Assembly (NCBI GenBank): GCA_900752195.1
Contig: CAADUJ010000002.1
Span: 1-52,642 of the forward strand
DNA: 52,642 bases
Direction: 5' to 3'
Origin: an uncultured Negativicutes bacterium
GTDB taxonomy: Bacteria > Bacillota > Negativicutes > Veillonellales > Megasphaeraceae
Of the stretch, positions 1-8,458 are shown piece after piece; the first letter of the stretch is position 1; every line of letters begins with the position of its first letter. The translations under genes and the position numbers were made by a program. A model generated the notes under the pieces. That model saw nothing but the letters and a program-made list of their open reading frames with translations, was not told the origin of the DNA and ran no database searches.

Positions 1-101
1 CTGCTGAACGCAATGGCTTAGGCTATAACCTCGTAGCAGGTGCTAACATTGCAGGCTTTGAACGCGTAGCACAGGCTATGATTGAACAAGGCGTATTCTA
101 A
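1..101 (+). CDS. gdhA: Glutamate dehydrogenase, C-terminal end (partial)
   Basis: Only the last 32 codons are in the window, read from base 3 to the TAA at 99-101. The peptide contains GANIAGF followed by a helix ending AMIEQGVF. This matches the C-terminus of hexameric NADP-type glutamate dehydrogenase, which in the enterobacterial enzyme reads GANIAGF...ADAMLAQGV. The enzyme interconverts 2-oxoglutarate plus ammonia and glutamate in the cytoplasm. A strong hairpin follows 40 bases downstream. Family identity rests on a short tail, but the motif is distinctive; coenzyme preference cannot be read from this fragment. Confidence 0.8.
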   Translation, partial: AERNGLGYNLVAGANIAGFERVAQAMIEQGVF

Positions 102-140
102 TCCCATCTATTGACTTCCTTCATTAATGTAATACTAATA

Positions 141-184
141 AAAGACAGTGTTCCCATTTCACAAGTGGGAACACTGTCTTTTTT
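141..184. terminator. Intrinsic terminator between gdhA and the CpXC gene
   Basis: Arms 141-156 and 166-181 form a perfect 16-bp stem around a 9-base loop, followed by a T run on the plus strand. On the minus strand the stem is also followed by TTTTATTAG, so it can serve both converging genes. Confidence 0.9.
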
Positions 185-232
185 ATACTTCATATCATAA
201 AATGGCACACGGCCGGCCTCTGTGACCGCCCG

Positions 233-1027
233 TTATCCCTTTATTTCCTGATGGAACACTTCCTGACCTACCGTGCGAATCCAGAACGTAAGAAGTTTTC
301 CATACGTTTCCATTCCTTTTTGCTGCGACCCCTGGATTACATATTTCATGAATTTTTCCGCCCAGGCATACCCATACCGATCAAATTGGCCTTTTCCTCC
401 ATTCGCTGAGATGCGTTCCAGTATAGGGCCAAATATATCCCGTGTTATATCAAGGAGCGTAGTCGTAAGAGGATATACATAACCTGTACCTTTCTCGCCA
501 TCCTTCATGAACACGAGGCTCAGACCATCCCGTTCATACGTATCATCGCTATAATCAAGGTGATACATCTCAAGAGGGAACAAGGCTTTCTGCTCGTCTT
601 TTAATAATTGATAGCTTCCATATTTAATGATCTCATAGAGGCGATCGTCATAGGACGCTTCCATTTCAATGATTTTTTCCCGCCATTCTCCCCAAGTCAA
701 GCAGACGCGACAGGTATATTCAGAAAAATCAGAAGTTTCTAAAAATCCTTCCACTTCTGCACTTGTCACGGCCATAGTCAAATCGGGAATGTGCCACACC
801 ATAACATGACGCTCTCTGTCAATATAGAGACACTTCGTTTCCACATGGACCGGGGATCCACATTGAGGGCAATGATAAAAGAAAAGCGTTTCATCGTGGA
901 GCAGACGTTCACGCATAGGGTTATGAGCACTGCCGTCTATGCAGTCCCACGTAGAAAAGAATCCCTTATAGCCACAGCCAGGGCACGTAATCGGTATATC
1001 TATATGATGAGTAGTTGTCTTATCCAT
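233..1027 (-). CDS. CpXC-domain zinc-ribbon-like protein
   Basis: The protein has about 264 residues. The N-terminus carries CPGCG and, about 40 residues later, CPQCG, the paired CxxC knuckles of the CpXC family. A third pair-like motif, CRVC, follows near residue 107. The rest is soluble with no signal peptide or membrane segment. The start is the second ATG (1027), because AAGGAG sits seven bases before it but only one base before the ATG at 1033. The function of CpXC proteins is not established; metal binding by the Cys pairs is inferred. It is a single gene, convergent with gdhA and divergent from the decarboxylase at 1203. Confidence 0.75.
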   Translation of the reverse strand: MDKTTTHHIDIPITCPGCGYKGFFSTWDCIDGSAHNPMRERLLHDETLFFYHCPQCGSPVHVETKCLYIDRERHVMVWHIPDLTMAVTSAEVEGFLETSDFSEYTCRVCLTWGEWREKIIEMEASYDDRLYEIIKYGSYQLLKDEQKALFPLEMYHLDYSDDTYERDGLSLVFMKDGEKGTGYVYPLTTTLLDITRDIFGPILERISANGGKGQFDRYGYAWAEKFMKYVIQGSQQKGMETYGKLLTFWIRTVGQEVFHQEIKG

Positions 1028-1202
1028 GTGCATGCTCCTTTTCGTTTACAGCGGCACTGCTGAAGTAGTGTACCGGCTGTCTCATATACTTTTTATTATA
1101 CCACACCGAATTGTCTTTTCTGAATCGTCTCTTGTCCATTACTAGAAGCTGTGCTACTCTAATAGTATAGGTATCGTATATAGACCATAAGGAGATGATA
1201 AG

Positions 1203-2423
1203 ATGATAGACGAACGATTACGCCATCTTATAGCCCGTGTTCCCAAGAAGTATGCCTCGTATTACCTTTACGACGAAGTCACGTTAGATAACTCTATCGC
1301 TACCTTAACAGGCGCCTTCCATAAAGAACAGATTCTCTATTCTATGAAATGCAATCCCAACCGGGCCATATTGAAACGTATCTTCAGCAGCGGTATCGAT
1401 GCCGATGCTGCCAGCTTAGGTGAAGTGTATGCCGCTAATGACTGTGGCGTACCACCCGATCATATTTATTACTCTGCACCGGGGAAAACGGACTTTGACA
1501 TTGCCAATGCTTTAGGACAATGTATACTCATCGCCGACAGCCTCAATGAATTACGTCGCATCAACAATCTGGCATGCCATAAAAACATGAAAGCCCTCAT
1601 AGGGATCCGCATCAATCCTTCCTTCTCCCTGACGGGATCTATAAGAGACCCTTCAAAATTCGGCGTCGATGAAGAACAGTTTCTGGCCTTCCTGCCAGAA
1701 TTGAAGACCTTATCTCACGTCGTCCTCATCGGGATCCATACGCATATGCAGAGCCAGCTTTTAGACGAACACCTTCTGAGTACGTATTATAAAAAGGTAT
1801 TTTCCATGGCCGCCCATATCCAGCATACTATGGGGTCTCCCTTGTTATTTCTCAATCTGGGAAGCGGAATCGGTATTCCGTATTGCCGTGATGAATCGAA
1901 TATGGACGTTTTCTCCTTAGCAAAACAGCTGGAACACCTGCGCTTCGTCCGCGAGGATTCCTTCGCTCAGGCCCGTATCCTCATCGAAAGCGGTCGTTAT
2001 CTGGCCGGTCCCTGCGGCTGGTACATCACCCATGTCATCGACACAAAAGAATCGCGCGGCAAGCACATCGCCATCGTCGCAAGCACGCTAAATGGTTTTG
2101 CCCGCCCTAGTCTGGAGCATCTCGTCACCTCTATAGACCCGTCGGCGCCCTCACGAGAACCTTTATTCTACCGTGCCCAGTCGACACCTTTCTTTGTACT
2201 GAACGAAACAGATGAAAAGGAAAAAGCCACTCTATACGGCAATCTCTGTACAGCAGCAGATATCATTGCATCAGACGTCCTGTTGCCAAAACTTTCTGTC
2301 GGCGATACCCTTGCCTTTCCCAACGCCGGGGCTTACAGTGCCGTCATGACACCGATGCAGTTCTCCTTCCAGATAAAACCACGGGAAATCTATGTCAGCC
2401 GTGACGGTACCCTCCACGTTTAA
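1203..2423 (+). CDS. Fold-type III PLP-dependent decarboxylase (LysA/ornithine decarboxylase family)
   Basis: This 406-residue protein is an alanine-racemase-fold decarboxylase. The Schiff-base lysine is K49 in YSMKCNP, the phosphate-binding glycine loop is GSGIG, and the conserved ESGRYL strand lies near residue 260. The active-site cysteine donated across the dimer is C349 in GNLCTAAD. Classical diaminopimelate decarboxylases have CES at this point; the CT form occurs in LysA-like enzymes of other pathways, so substrate is open (diaminopimelate, lysine/ornithine, or a special diamine precursor). AAGGAG precedes the ATG. No lysine-pathway genes are adjacent. Its stop overlaps the stop of the convergent antitoxin gene. 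Confidence 0.8.
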   Translation: MIDERLRHLIARVPKKYASYYLYDEVTLDNSIATLTGAFHKEQILYSMKCNPNRAILKRIFSSGIDADAASLGEVYAANDCGVPPDHIYYSAPGKTDFDIANALGQCILIADSLNELRRINNLACHKNMKALIGIRINPSFSLTGSIRDPSKFGVDEEQFLAFLPELKTLSHVVLIGIHTHMQSQLLDEHLLSTYYKKVFSMAAHIQHTMGSPLLFLNLGSGIGIPYCRDESNMDVFSLAKQLEHLRFVREDSFAQARILIESGRYLAGPCGWYITHVIDTKESRGKHIAIVASTLNGFARPSLEHLVTSIDPSAPSREPLFYRAQSTPFFVLNETDEKEKATLYGNLCTAADIIASDVLLPKLSVGDTLAFPNAGAYSAVMTPMQFSFQIKPREIYVSRDGTLHV

Positions 2424-2629
2424 AAAGCATCCCATTCAGCAAAGCGCTCATTCATACGCTTTTTCTTAATCCGCTGTGGTTCTTTATGCGGCCCGTTCCC
2501 AAAGGGGAGGCGCCCAGTAGCAACAGTCCTCTTATAAAAGAGTGTAATAGCCTCTTCTTCTGTAAGGCCGAGTCGTTCAAAAATCTGCCTTGCATCGTTG
2601 CGAATGGTTTCGTCTATATGTAGTTCCAT
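2420..2629 (-). CDS. Orphan RelB/DinJ-family antitoxin
   Basis: This small protein of 69 residues matches the RelB/DinJ ribbon-helix-helix antitoxin pattern: a short N-terminal strand (MELHID), then two helices with LGLTEEEAITLF and the typical ATGRLPF turn. The chosen ATG has AAGGTGA just upstream, inside the end of cobT; a longer frame reading back into cobT is unlikely. The gene starts five bases after the cobT stop, so the two are probably co-transcribed. No toxin gene follows: the next bases are the opposite-strand decarboxylase, whose stop overlaps this one. It may be a leftover of a toxin-antitoxin pair or a stand-alone regulator. Confidence 0.75.
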   Translation of the reverse strand: MELHIDETIRNDARQIFERLGLTEEEAITLFYKRTVATGRLPFGNGPHKEPQRIKKKRMNERFAEWDAF

Positions 2630-2633
2630 CCTA

Positions 2634-3683
2634 TCACCTTCTTCGTTTCCCTTCATGACGTTGCAGCGCTTCATCATTGATGCCATCGAGAGTTGCCATA
2701 TGATGGACGGCATACATCATTGATTTCATAAGACTCACCGCAAGGACTGCTCCCGTTCCTTCACCTAAGGATAAATTCGCCCATAATGGTACGTCATATT
2801 CATCAATATGGGCGCAACGGAGTGCAATGGCCATGCCCGGTTCCCGACTCATATGAGAAGGCATGGCAAAGGATGCTACAGTACTATCTATCCGTACGGC
2901 TGCCGCCAAAGCTGCGGCCGTAATAAAACCATCTATATAAAAAGGCATTCCTTCATGAGCACATTGCACCATGGCCCCTGTCAAGGCAGCCAGATCAAAT
3001 CCACCGACGTATTGTAGTGCCGTCTCAGCAGACACAATACGACGACCATACCGTTGCAAAGCCTCTTTAATAAGCTGCCGTTTCTGTAAAAGAAGGGAAA
3101 AATTTCCCCGCGAGGATCCGTAACCGACGATATTTGCTGCATCATGCGGTGCCAGCGCCATGAGGACTGCCGCTGATGTAGTCGTATTGCCAATTCCCAT
3201 TTCACCAAAAGACAAGAGCGTATTGCCGTTGCGTTTTGCCTCAATGACCCGTTCTCTTCCTACTTGTAACGCTCTTTCTAGCTGTGCCTGTGTCATAGCC
3301 GGTTCCTTGGAAAAGTCCGCTGTGCCACAGGCAATTTTATAATCTAATCCGACGGCATCTTCGCTGTCGATGCCGACATCAACGACTTCATAAGGAATAT
3401 CATTAGCCTGACAAAAGCAGGTGACCGCCGACGTTCCTTCTACCATGTGTGTCGCCTGCATATACGTGATTTCCTGAAGTTGTGCAACTGCCCCGGATTT
3501 ACAGATACCATTATCCGCAGCGAATATGATATGCCTAGGCCTCAGTACCCTATCCATATCCTGCCAGGCAAGAAAAATCTTTCGGGCCTGTTCTTCTAAT
3601 AACCCCAGGCTGCCTGGTGGCTTTGCCAGATTACGGAGCCTTTCATCGACACGTGCGGCAAAATCTGTCTTTACGTCTTTCAT
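2634..3683 (-). CDS. cobT: CobT-family nucleotide base phosphoribosyltransferase
   Basis: The 349-residue protein belongs to the nicotinate-nucleotide:dimethylbenzimidazole phosphoribosyltransferase family, which activates the lower-ligand base of cobamides. Visible signatures are KPPGSLG near the N-terminus, the phosphate-binding loop GEMGIGNTT, the IDGFITAAA segment and SLGEGTGA with the catalytic glutamate at E308. The base-pocket region reads THMVEGTSAV where textbook CobTs have a GGAA-type sequence, so the base may not be dimethylbenzimidazole. A degenerate paralogue lies at 28758-29750. No cobalamin riboswitch is visible upstream. RelB follows in the same transcript. Confidence 0.88.
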   Translation of the reverse strand: MKDVKTDFAARVDERLRNLAKPPGSLGLLEEQARKIFLAWQDMDRVLRPRHIIFAADNGICKSGAVAQLQEITYMQATHMVEGTSAVTCFCQANDIPYEVVDVGIDSEDAVGLDYKIACGTADFSKEPAMTQAQLERALQVGRERVIEAKRNGNTLLSFGEMGIGNTTTSAAVLMALAPHDAANIVGYGSSRGNFSLLLQKRQLIKEALQRYGRRIVSAETALQYVGGFDLAALTGAMVQCAHEGMPFYIDGFITAAALAAAVRIDSTVASFAMPSHMSREPGMAIALRCAHIDEYDVPLWANLSLGEGTGAVLAVSLMKSMMYAVHHMATLDGINDEALQRHEGKRRR

Positions 3684-3783
3684 ATGTCTGTCCTGCCTTT
3701 CTCTTTCTTACCAATCCTGTTATGGAAGGGCCAATTTTTTCTTGCAAAATTTTTGGATAGCATTATAATAGTACACGTACCAT

Positions 3784-3860
3784 GGAATTATAGCTCAGCC
3801 GGTTAGAGCGCCACGCTCACATCGTGGAGGTCGAGAGTTCGAGTCTCCCTAATTCCACCA
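3784..3860 (+). tRNA. tRNA-Val (anticodon CAC)
   Basis: A full cloverleaf is visible. The acceptor GGAATTA pairs with TAATTCC, the anticodon stem CCACG/CGTGG encloses loop CTCACAT, the T arm contains GTTCGAGTC, and the CCA end is encoded at 3858-3860. Anticodon CAC reads GTG. Confidence 0.95.
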
Positions 3861-3861
3861 T

Positions 3862-3902
3862 AAAGCCTTTGCAGTGACTTGTCTCCTGCAGAGGCTTTTT
3901 TA
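3862..3902 (+). terminator. Terminator after tRNA-Val
   Basis: AAAGCCT (3862-3868) pairs with AGGCTTT (3892-3898), with an inner GCAG/CTGC pairing, followed by a T run. It may also serve the convergent SDR gene. Confidence 0.8.
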
Positions 3903-3903
3903 T

Positions 3904-4704
3904 CTATGGCTGTTTTCCGATATAAGCCAGAATACCGCCATCGACATATAGAATCTGTCCATTTACAAAATCAGATGCGGCTGACGCGAGAAAAATAGCA
4001 GGCCCCTCTAAATCTTCCGGTGTGCCCCAGCGGCCTTGCGGTGTCTTCGATCGGATAAACGCATCGAATGGATGGAGAGATCCATCAGCTTGCGTTTGAC
4101 GCAATGGTGCCGTCTGCGGTGTTGCAATATACCCGGGTCCCAACCCATTGCACTGGATATTGGCATGGCCGAATTCAGCACAGATATTGCGCGTCAACAT
4201 CTTCAGTCCACCTTTTGCAGCCGCATAAGCCGATACCGTTTCCCGGCCTAATTCACTCATCATAGAACAAATATTGATAATTTTTCCCGCTCCCTTTTCT
4301 ATCATTCCCGGGAGTACTGCTTTTGCCATGATAAAAGGAGCCACTAAATCAATATCAATGACTTGGCGAAACTCAGCCACTTCCATATCACACATAGGAA
4401 TTCGTTTGATGATACCTGCATTATTGACGAGGATATCAATGGCCCCATAGGCCTTTACAATATCATCTACCATCGCCACAACGCCTTCACTGTCCGTTAC
4501 ATCGCAAATATACCCATGTGCATCGACACCATCTTTCTTAAAGTTTTCCAAGCCTTCTCGTAAATGAACGTCACTACGACAATTAAAGCAAACGATTGCG
4601 CCTGCTCTGGCATACGCCCGGGCAATGGCATAGCCAATTCCATAGGCACCGCCCGTGACGAGGGCTACTTTTCCTTCCAATGAAAATGGATTTTTCTCAT
4701 TCAT
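3904..4704 (-). CDS. Short-chain dehydrogenase, gluconate 5-dehydrogenase-like
   Basis: The product has 266 residues in the classical SDR fold. It shows TGGAYGIG for NAD(P) binding, NNAG near residue 96, the SAYAAAK catalytic Tyr/Lys segment near residue 163, and a C-terminal YVDGG. The N-terminal sequence and the EFGHANIQCNGLGPGYIAT stretch resemble gluconate 5-dehydrogenases (IdnO-type), which interconvert gluconate and 5-ketogluconate; the substrate is inferred only. The start is the ATG at 4704 with AGGAGA six bases upstream; the frame is open further but without a better site. No sugar-acid genes are adjacent. Confidence 0.8.
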   Translation of the reverse strand: MNEKNPFSLEGKVALVTGGAYGIGYAIARAYARAGAIVCFNCRSDVHLREGLENFKKDGVDAHGYICDVTDSEGVVAMVDDIVKAYGAIDILVNNAGIIKRIPMCDMEVAEFRQVIDIDLVAPFIMAKAVLPGMIEKGAGKIINICSMMSELGRETVSAYAAAKGGLKMLTRNICAEFGHANIQCNGLGPGYIATPQTAPLRQTQADGSLHPFDAFIRSKTPQGRWGTPEDLEGPAIFLASAASDFVNGQILYVDGGILAYIGKQP

Positions 4705-4788
4705 ATGTCTATCTCCTACCTCTTCGGGCCCCAACGGGCCATTTTTCATATGATTTTAGTATACCACATCCACGTAACTCTACACAGA

Positions 4789-4826
4789 GAGCGGCAACAA
4801 GGTCTATATCCCCTTTGTTGCCGCTC
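4789..4826. repeat. Perfect inverted repeat, possible weak terminator
   Basis: GAGCGGCAACAA (4789-4800) is complementary to 4815-4826, giving a 12-bp stem. It lies downstream of the SGNH hydrolase gene (minus strand), but no clear T run follows on either strand, so termination is uncertain. Confidence 0.55.
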
Positions 4827-4878
4827 TTGTATCATCCATACGATAGATAAAAGACGAGTATTCCGACTCCAGTCTATT

Positions 4879-5454
4879 CTATTTTGTACGCATCTCTGTT
4901 TCAAAAGCCTCCAAAAAAGCCTGGGCAAACAAAGCATATCCCTGTTCATTAGGATGCACACCATCTTCATATACATTTCCAGTGCCGATATCTAAGGCTT
5001 TCAAAAAATCAATAATCCTAAAGCCCTTCTGACAAGACCACGTAACGAGCCAGGTTCCATACAGGCGCAATTCTTCGTTATGGCGCGCAACATCCGAAAC
5101 GCGTTGCCAGCCAAAAAGGGCACTTTCTTCTTTCGTAACAGGTGGAATTCCGATATAGACGGTCTTATTCCATGGTGCCAGCATCGCCCCGATGGTTTCC
5201 ATGGCCACTTTCGTCTCTTTCAGGGGAATATCCAGCAGGATATCGTTGGACCCGGCCATGACAAAAAATCCATCATACCGGGAAAGATCCAAATGGTCAA
5301 GGCGACAGGCCACGCCCTGAGCCGTATCGCCACATTGGCCTTCATTATCTATGTGGATAGCCGCCTTTTGGGCGACAATCGTCGTCCATCGATAAGGAAC
5401 GGCCACATCATACCCGTAGGTCAGGCTATCGCCTATACAAAGGTATCGTTTCAT
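4879..5454 (-). CDS. SGNH/GDSL-family hydrolase
   Basis: The protein has 191 residues with all four SGNH blocks: GDSLTYG (catalytic Ser), GQCGDT, GSND (oxyanion Asn) and DGVHPN (catalytic Asp and His). This is the cytosolic TesA/rhamnogalacturonan-acetylesterase-like fold, with no signal peptide. Likely activities are lipolytic or carbohydrate esterase; the substrate cannot be read. It begins only ten bases after the ECF transporter ATPase gene ends, on the same strand, so it may be the last gene of the tryptophan T-box operon. Confidence 0.82.
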   Translation of the reverse strand: MKRYLCIGDSLTYGYDVAVPYRWTTIVAQKAAIHIDNEGQCGDTAQGVACRLDHLDLSRYDGFFVMAGSNDILLDIPLKETKVAMETIGAMLAPWNKTVYIGIPPVTKEESALFGWQRVSDVARHNEELRLYGTWLVTWSCQKGFRIIDFLKALDIGTGNVYEDGVHPNEQGYALFAQAFLEAFETEMRTK

Positions 5455-5464
5455 CGTACTATCC

Positions 5465-6931
5465 CTATAAAGACTTTACAGCTTGAACAGCCGCCTCCGT
5501 CGAAAGCCATGGTTCCGTAAACTGGCACCCTGCTTTTTCCAGATTGAGCTGACATAAGAACACCTTCGGAATCGCACTCGTATAAATATTGTGGTCATAC
5601 ATATAGCGAAGTGTATTTTCGACAGTATCGTCACTTACGATATGGCCGTGATCAATGAGGACAAGACGGTTGGCATACGGCACCGCTGCTTCCAGCGTAT
5701 GTTCGATGACGACGATAGTATGACCGTATACGGCATTCAACTCGTGAATGAGTTCGTAAAAATCACGAGTACCTTCCGGATCAAGCGCAGAAGTCGGTTC
5801 ATCGAACACGAGGATATCCGGATTTGTCGCCAATACGCTGGCGATGACAAGGCGCTGCCGCTGGCCGCCAGAAAGACTGCTGATCTGACGTTGCCTATAC
5901 TCCGTCATATTTACTTTTTCCAGCGACTCTACGATAGCTTCTTTGATTTCGCTGGCACTCATGCCCTGGTTTTCCAGACTGAAGGCAATTTCTTCTTCTA
6001 CAGTCATCGTGACGATCTGGCTGTCGTAATCATCGAGCATAGCACCGACTTTACTTGCCAAATCAGATATAGTCGTCTGTGTCGTCGCTTTACCATCGAC
6101 ATATACCATGCCCTTCATGACACCGCCGAAGTAATGTGGAATGGCACCGGTCATGGCCATGCAAAGAGAGCTTTTACCGCTGCCGCTTTCACCGGCAATG
6201 ACGAGGAAATCGCCCTTGTGGATGGCTAAGGTCACATCGTCGAGGACAGGTGTCTTCTGCTTATTATAGATATACGACACGTGTTCCATTGAAATAAGGC
6301 CTTCCTGCGTCGGCTTCAAGTCATACATGCTGTGATCCGATGCGACTTCTCGTTCTTCTAACGAATCGAGAATCCCTCTGGAAACGAACAGGCGCAAGGC
6401 CGGAAAGTACATAAGAGGCGTCACAACGGCATTCAAAAGCCCGATGACGACGACGAGAGGCAACATGCCTGTAAAATATACGACATTCGGTAAATCCATG
6501 ACGAACTTCAAGATCGTAACGAAGGCGCCACCGCTCATGCACGTAGCCGAAAATCCTGTCAGGACAGGTAGGCACGAATGGCCTTTAATACGAATAAAGG
6601 CCAGGTGTTTGACGATGAGACAGCACGTCAAGGCGCCTATGGGTTCACTGATGAGATTGCCATAAGGAAATCCTGATTTTGATGTCAGCACGTTGACGAG
6701 AGCCGCTACTAAGCCAATACCCAGGGCCTGACGATATGTAGGCTTTGTCAGGCAAATGGCGACACAATACGTAGCAATGGTCCAGTTCGGCGTAATACCG
6801 GCCACACTCGGTGAGACGAGATGGAGAATCGTACCAATGGCAAGCATTAACGTCGTAATAGTGATCCAACGAAACTGGCCGCCTTGACGATGATGGAATT
6901 CAAGTTTTGAAATATCTGCTACCGTTTTCAT
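5465..6931 (-). CDS. TrpP-like S component fused to an ECF-type ATPase
   Basis: This 488-residue protein has two parts. Residues about 20-190 form a hydrophobic, several-segment membrane domain resembling the tryptophan transporter TrpP (LHLVSPSVAGITPNW, then GNLISEPIGALT). Residues about 215-450 form an ABC ATPase with Walker A GESGSGKSS, signature LSGGQRQR, Walker B DILVFDEPTSALD and the switch HTLE. Substrate-binding membrane proteins of ECF transporters are normally separate from the ATPases. GGAGGT sits just before the ATG. EcfT and a second ATPase precede it and a Trp T-box heads the operon, so tryptophan is the expected substrate (inference). Confidence 0.85.
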   Translation of the reverse strand: MKTVADISKLEFHHRQGGQFRWITITTLMLAIGTILHLVSPSVAGITPNWTIATYCVAICLTKPTYRQALGIGLVAALVNVLTSKSGFPYGNLISEPIGALTCCLIVKHLAFIRIKGHSCLPVLTGFSATCMSGGAFVTILKFVMDLPNVVYFTGMLPLVVVIGLLNAVVTPLMYFPALRLFVSRGILDSLEEREVASDHSMYDLKPTQEGLISMEHVSYIYNKQKTPVLDDVTLAIHKGDFLVIAGESGSGKSSLCMAMTGAIPHYFGGVMKGMVYVDGKATTQTTISDLASKVGAMLDDYDSQIVTMTVEEEIAFSLENQGMSASEIKEAIVESLEKVNMTEYRQRQISSLSGGQRQRLVIASVLATNPDILVFDEPTSALDPEGTRDFYELIHELNAVYGHTIVVIEHTLEAAVPYANRLVLIDHGHIVSDDTVENTLRYMYDHNIYTSAIPKVFLCQLNLEKAGCQFTEPWLSTEAAVQAVKSL

Positions 6932-6940
6932 AGGAACCTC

Positions 6941-7627
6941 CTAAACCATGCCGTGAAGCCGCATGTACACTACAAATGCACTAGCCGCAATCATGACGAC
7001 CATACAGAGATAATCAATCCCTTTCGGATGAACGTTGCTCATAAAACTATGTTCATCGTTGCCGAAGCCTCGTAATTCCAGACTCAAAGCCATCGTTTCT
7101 GACCGGCCCAAAGACTTTAGCATTAAGGGCTGGATGACACTCATATACTGAAGCATCTTTTTGAACACGTTGGCCTTAGACGATAATCCACGACAAGCCT
7201 GCGCTTCCTGAACGGTTTTGCTTTCCGAAATGAAATCTGGAACAAAACGGAGGGCCGCTGTAAACATAAAGGCATATTCATAGGGAATCTTAATTTGTTT
7301 TACTAAGGCTGCCGTCAAATCTTGAAGCCGTGTCGTCGTCAACAAAATCAGGAATACGATGGTCATAGCCAGCATACGCAGACCTGTGACGTAAGCCGAT
7401 TCAAGGGTGCCTCCGCCCAGGAGCTGGACGATGGCGAGAAAGACGGCGAACACAAAAAGGCTGATAACGGCTTTACTATTCCGTATCAAATGGCCACAGG
7501 CACTTAAAAGAAGGAGTTCCAAGATGACAAGGACGACGAGAGGCCATGTCGTATGCATGACGAGCGCACAGAAGGAAAAAGCAAAGGTGCCGACTAGTTT
7601 CGTTAATGGTACTACGTTTTTCATCAT
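6941..7627 (-). CDS. ecfT: ECF transporter transmembrane component EcfT
   Basis: The protein has about 228 residues with several hydrophobic segments and the two short EcfT coupling-helix motifs: EAQACRGLSS and ELRGFG (Ala/Arg-Gly signatures that dock the ATPases). It couples ATP hydrolysis to movement of the S component. The start is the ATG that overlaps the preceding ATPase stop (ATGATG over TGA), with GGAGG six bases upstream, inside the end of that gene. The long upstream extension of the frame is rejected. The next gene starts nine bases downstream. Confidence 0.88.
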   Translation of the reverse strand: MMKNVVPLTKLVGTFAFSFCALVMHTTWPLVVLVILELLLLSACGHLIRNSKAVISLFVFAVFLAIVQLLGGGTLESAYVTGLRMLAMTIVFLILLTTTRLQDLTAALVKQIKIPYEYAFMFTAALRFVPDFISESKTVQEAQACRGLSSKANVFKKMLQYMSVIQPLMLKSLGRSETMALSLELRGFGNDEHSFMSNVHPKGIDYLCMVVMIAASAFVVYMRLHGMV

Positions 7628-8436
7628 TTCTTTCCTCCCATCCGTTCTATCATGGCCTTTGTAAAGGCATCCATGGATTTGCAATAGTCCATACCCGGTA
7701 CAGCTTGACTTAACGTAACGCAATCGGGCCGACTCAGCCCCAGTTCATAGAGGTCCTTCCGCTGCGTAAAGAGCTCTTTCGGCGTGCCATCAAAGGCAAT
7801 GGTATGGTTGCCAATGACGATAACGCGCTGACAGTATTCTGCGAAAATATCCATATCATGACTGATGATGAGGATGGACAATCCCTTTTCATTAAGCGTT
7901 TTCAGAAGTTTTAAAAGTTCATCTTTATCGGCAGAATCCTGACCGCTCGTCGGTTCATCAAGGACGATGTATTTCGTCTTCATGGCGATGGCTGACGCAA
8001 TGGCGACGCGCTGCTTTTCACCGCGATTCAGGTTCGGCGGATAGGCACCAGCAAGTTCTGTCAGTCCCGTATCCTTGAGAGCATCTGCTACAGCCTTTTC
8101 AATGTCAGCCTTGCTCATACCGAGCTGCTGTGGACCATAGGCCACTTCATCATGGACAGTGGGGCGGAACATCTGCCGTTCCGGTCGCTGGAATACATAG
8201 CCTATAAAGTGGCTTCGTACAGATGCATCGTCGTCATTGATGATTTTTCCATTATAGCGAACGTCTCCGGATACGGGCTTCTCCAGCCCCATGAGAAGTC
8301 GTGTGACCGTCGTCTTACCGCAGCCATTGCGACCGCCCAGGCCGACGAATTCACCTTCGCCGATAGTGATGTTGATATGCTCCAAGACAGGAATATTGTT
8401 CCCATAATTAAAGGTTACATCTCTCAATTCCAGCAT
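7624..8436 (-). CDS. ecfA: ECF transporter ATPase (second ATP-binding subunit)
   Basis: This ABC ATPase has about 270 residues. Walker A is GRNGCGKTT, Walker B YIVLDEPTSG and the switch His is ISHD. The signature motif is NRGEKQR rather than LSGGQ, while the partner ATPase in the fusion protein has LSGGQRQR, so the composite nucleotide sites may be asymmetric. The start is the ATG at 8436, seven bases after AGGAG; earlier in-frame TTG and ATG codons overlap the ribosome site. It is the first gene after the T-box terminator, about 25 bases downstream. Confidence 0.88.
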   Translation of the reverse strand: MLELRDVTFNYGNNIPVLEHINITIGEGEFVGLGGRNGCGKTTVTRLLMGLEKPVSGDVRYNGKIINDDDASVRSHFIGYVFQRPERQMFRPTVHDEVAYGPQQLGMSKADIEKAVADALKDTGLTELAGAYPPNLNRGEKQRVAIASAIAMKTKYIVLDEPTSGQDSADKDELLKLLKTLNEKGLSILIISHDMDIFAEYCQRVIVIGNHTIAFDGTPKELFTQRKDLYELGLSRPDCVTLSQAVPGMDYCKSMDAFTKAMIERMGGKK

Positions 8437-8458
8437 TTCCATACTCCTTTTAGACAAT

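Noticed and set aside
3684..3783. Cobalamin riboswitch upstream of cobT
   Set aside because: The region is under 100 bases and lacks a B12-box.
5591..6229. 212-codon plus-strand frame opposite the ECF fusion gene
   Set aside because: Antisense shadow; the minus frame has all ABC ATPase motifs.
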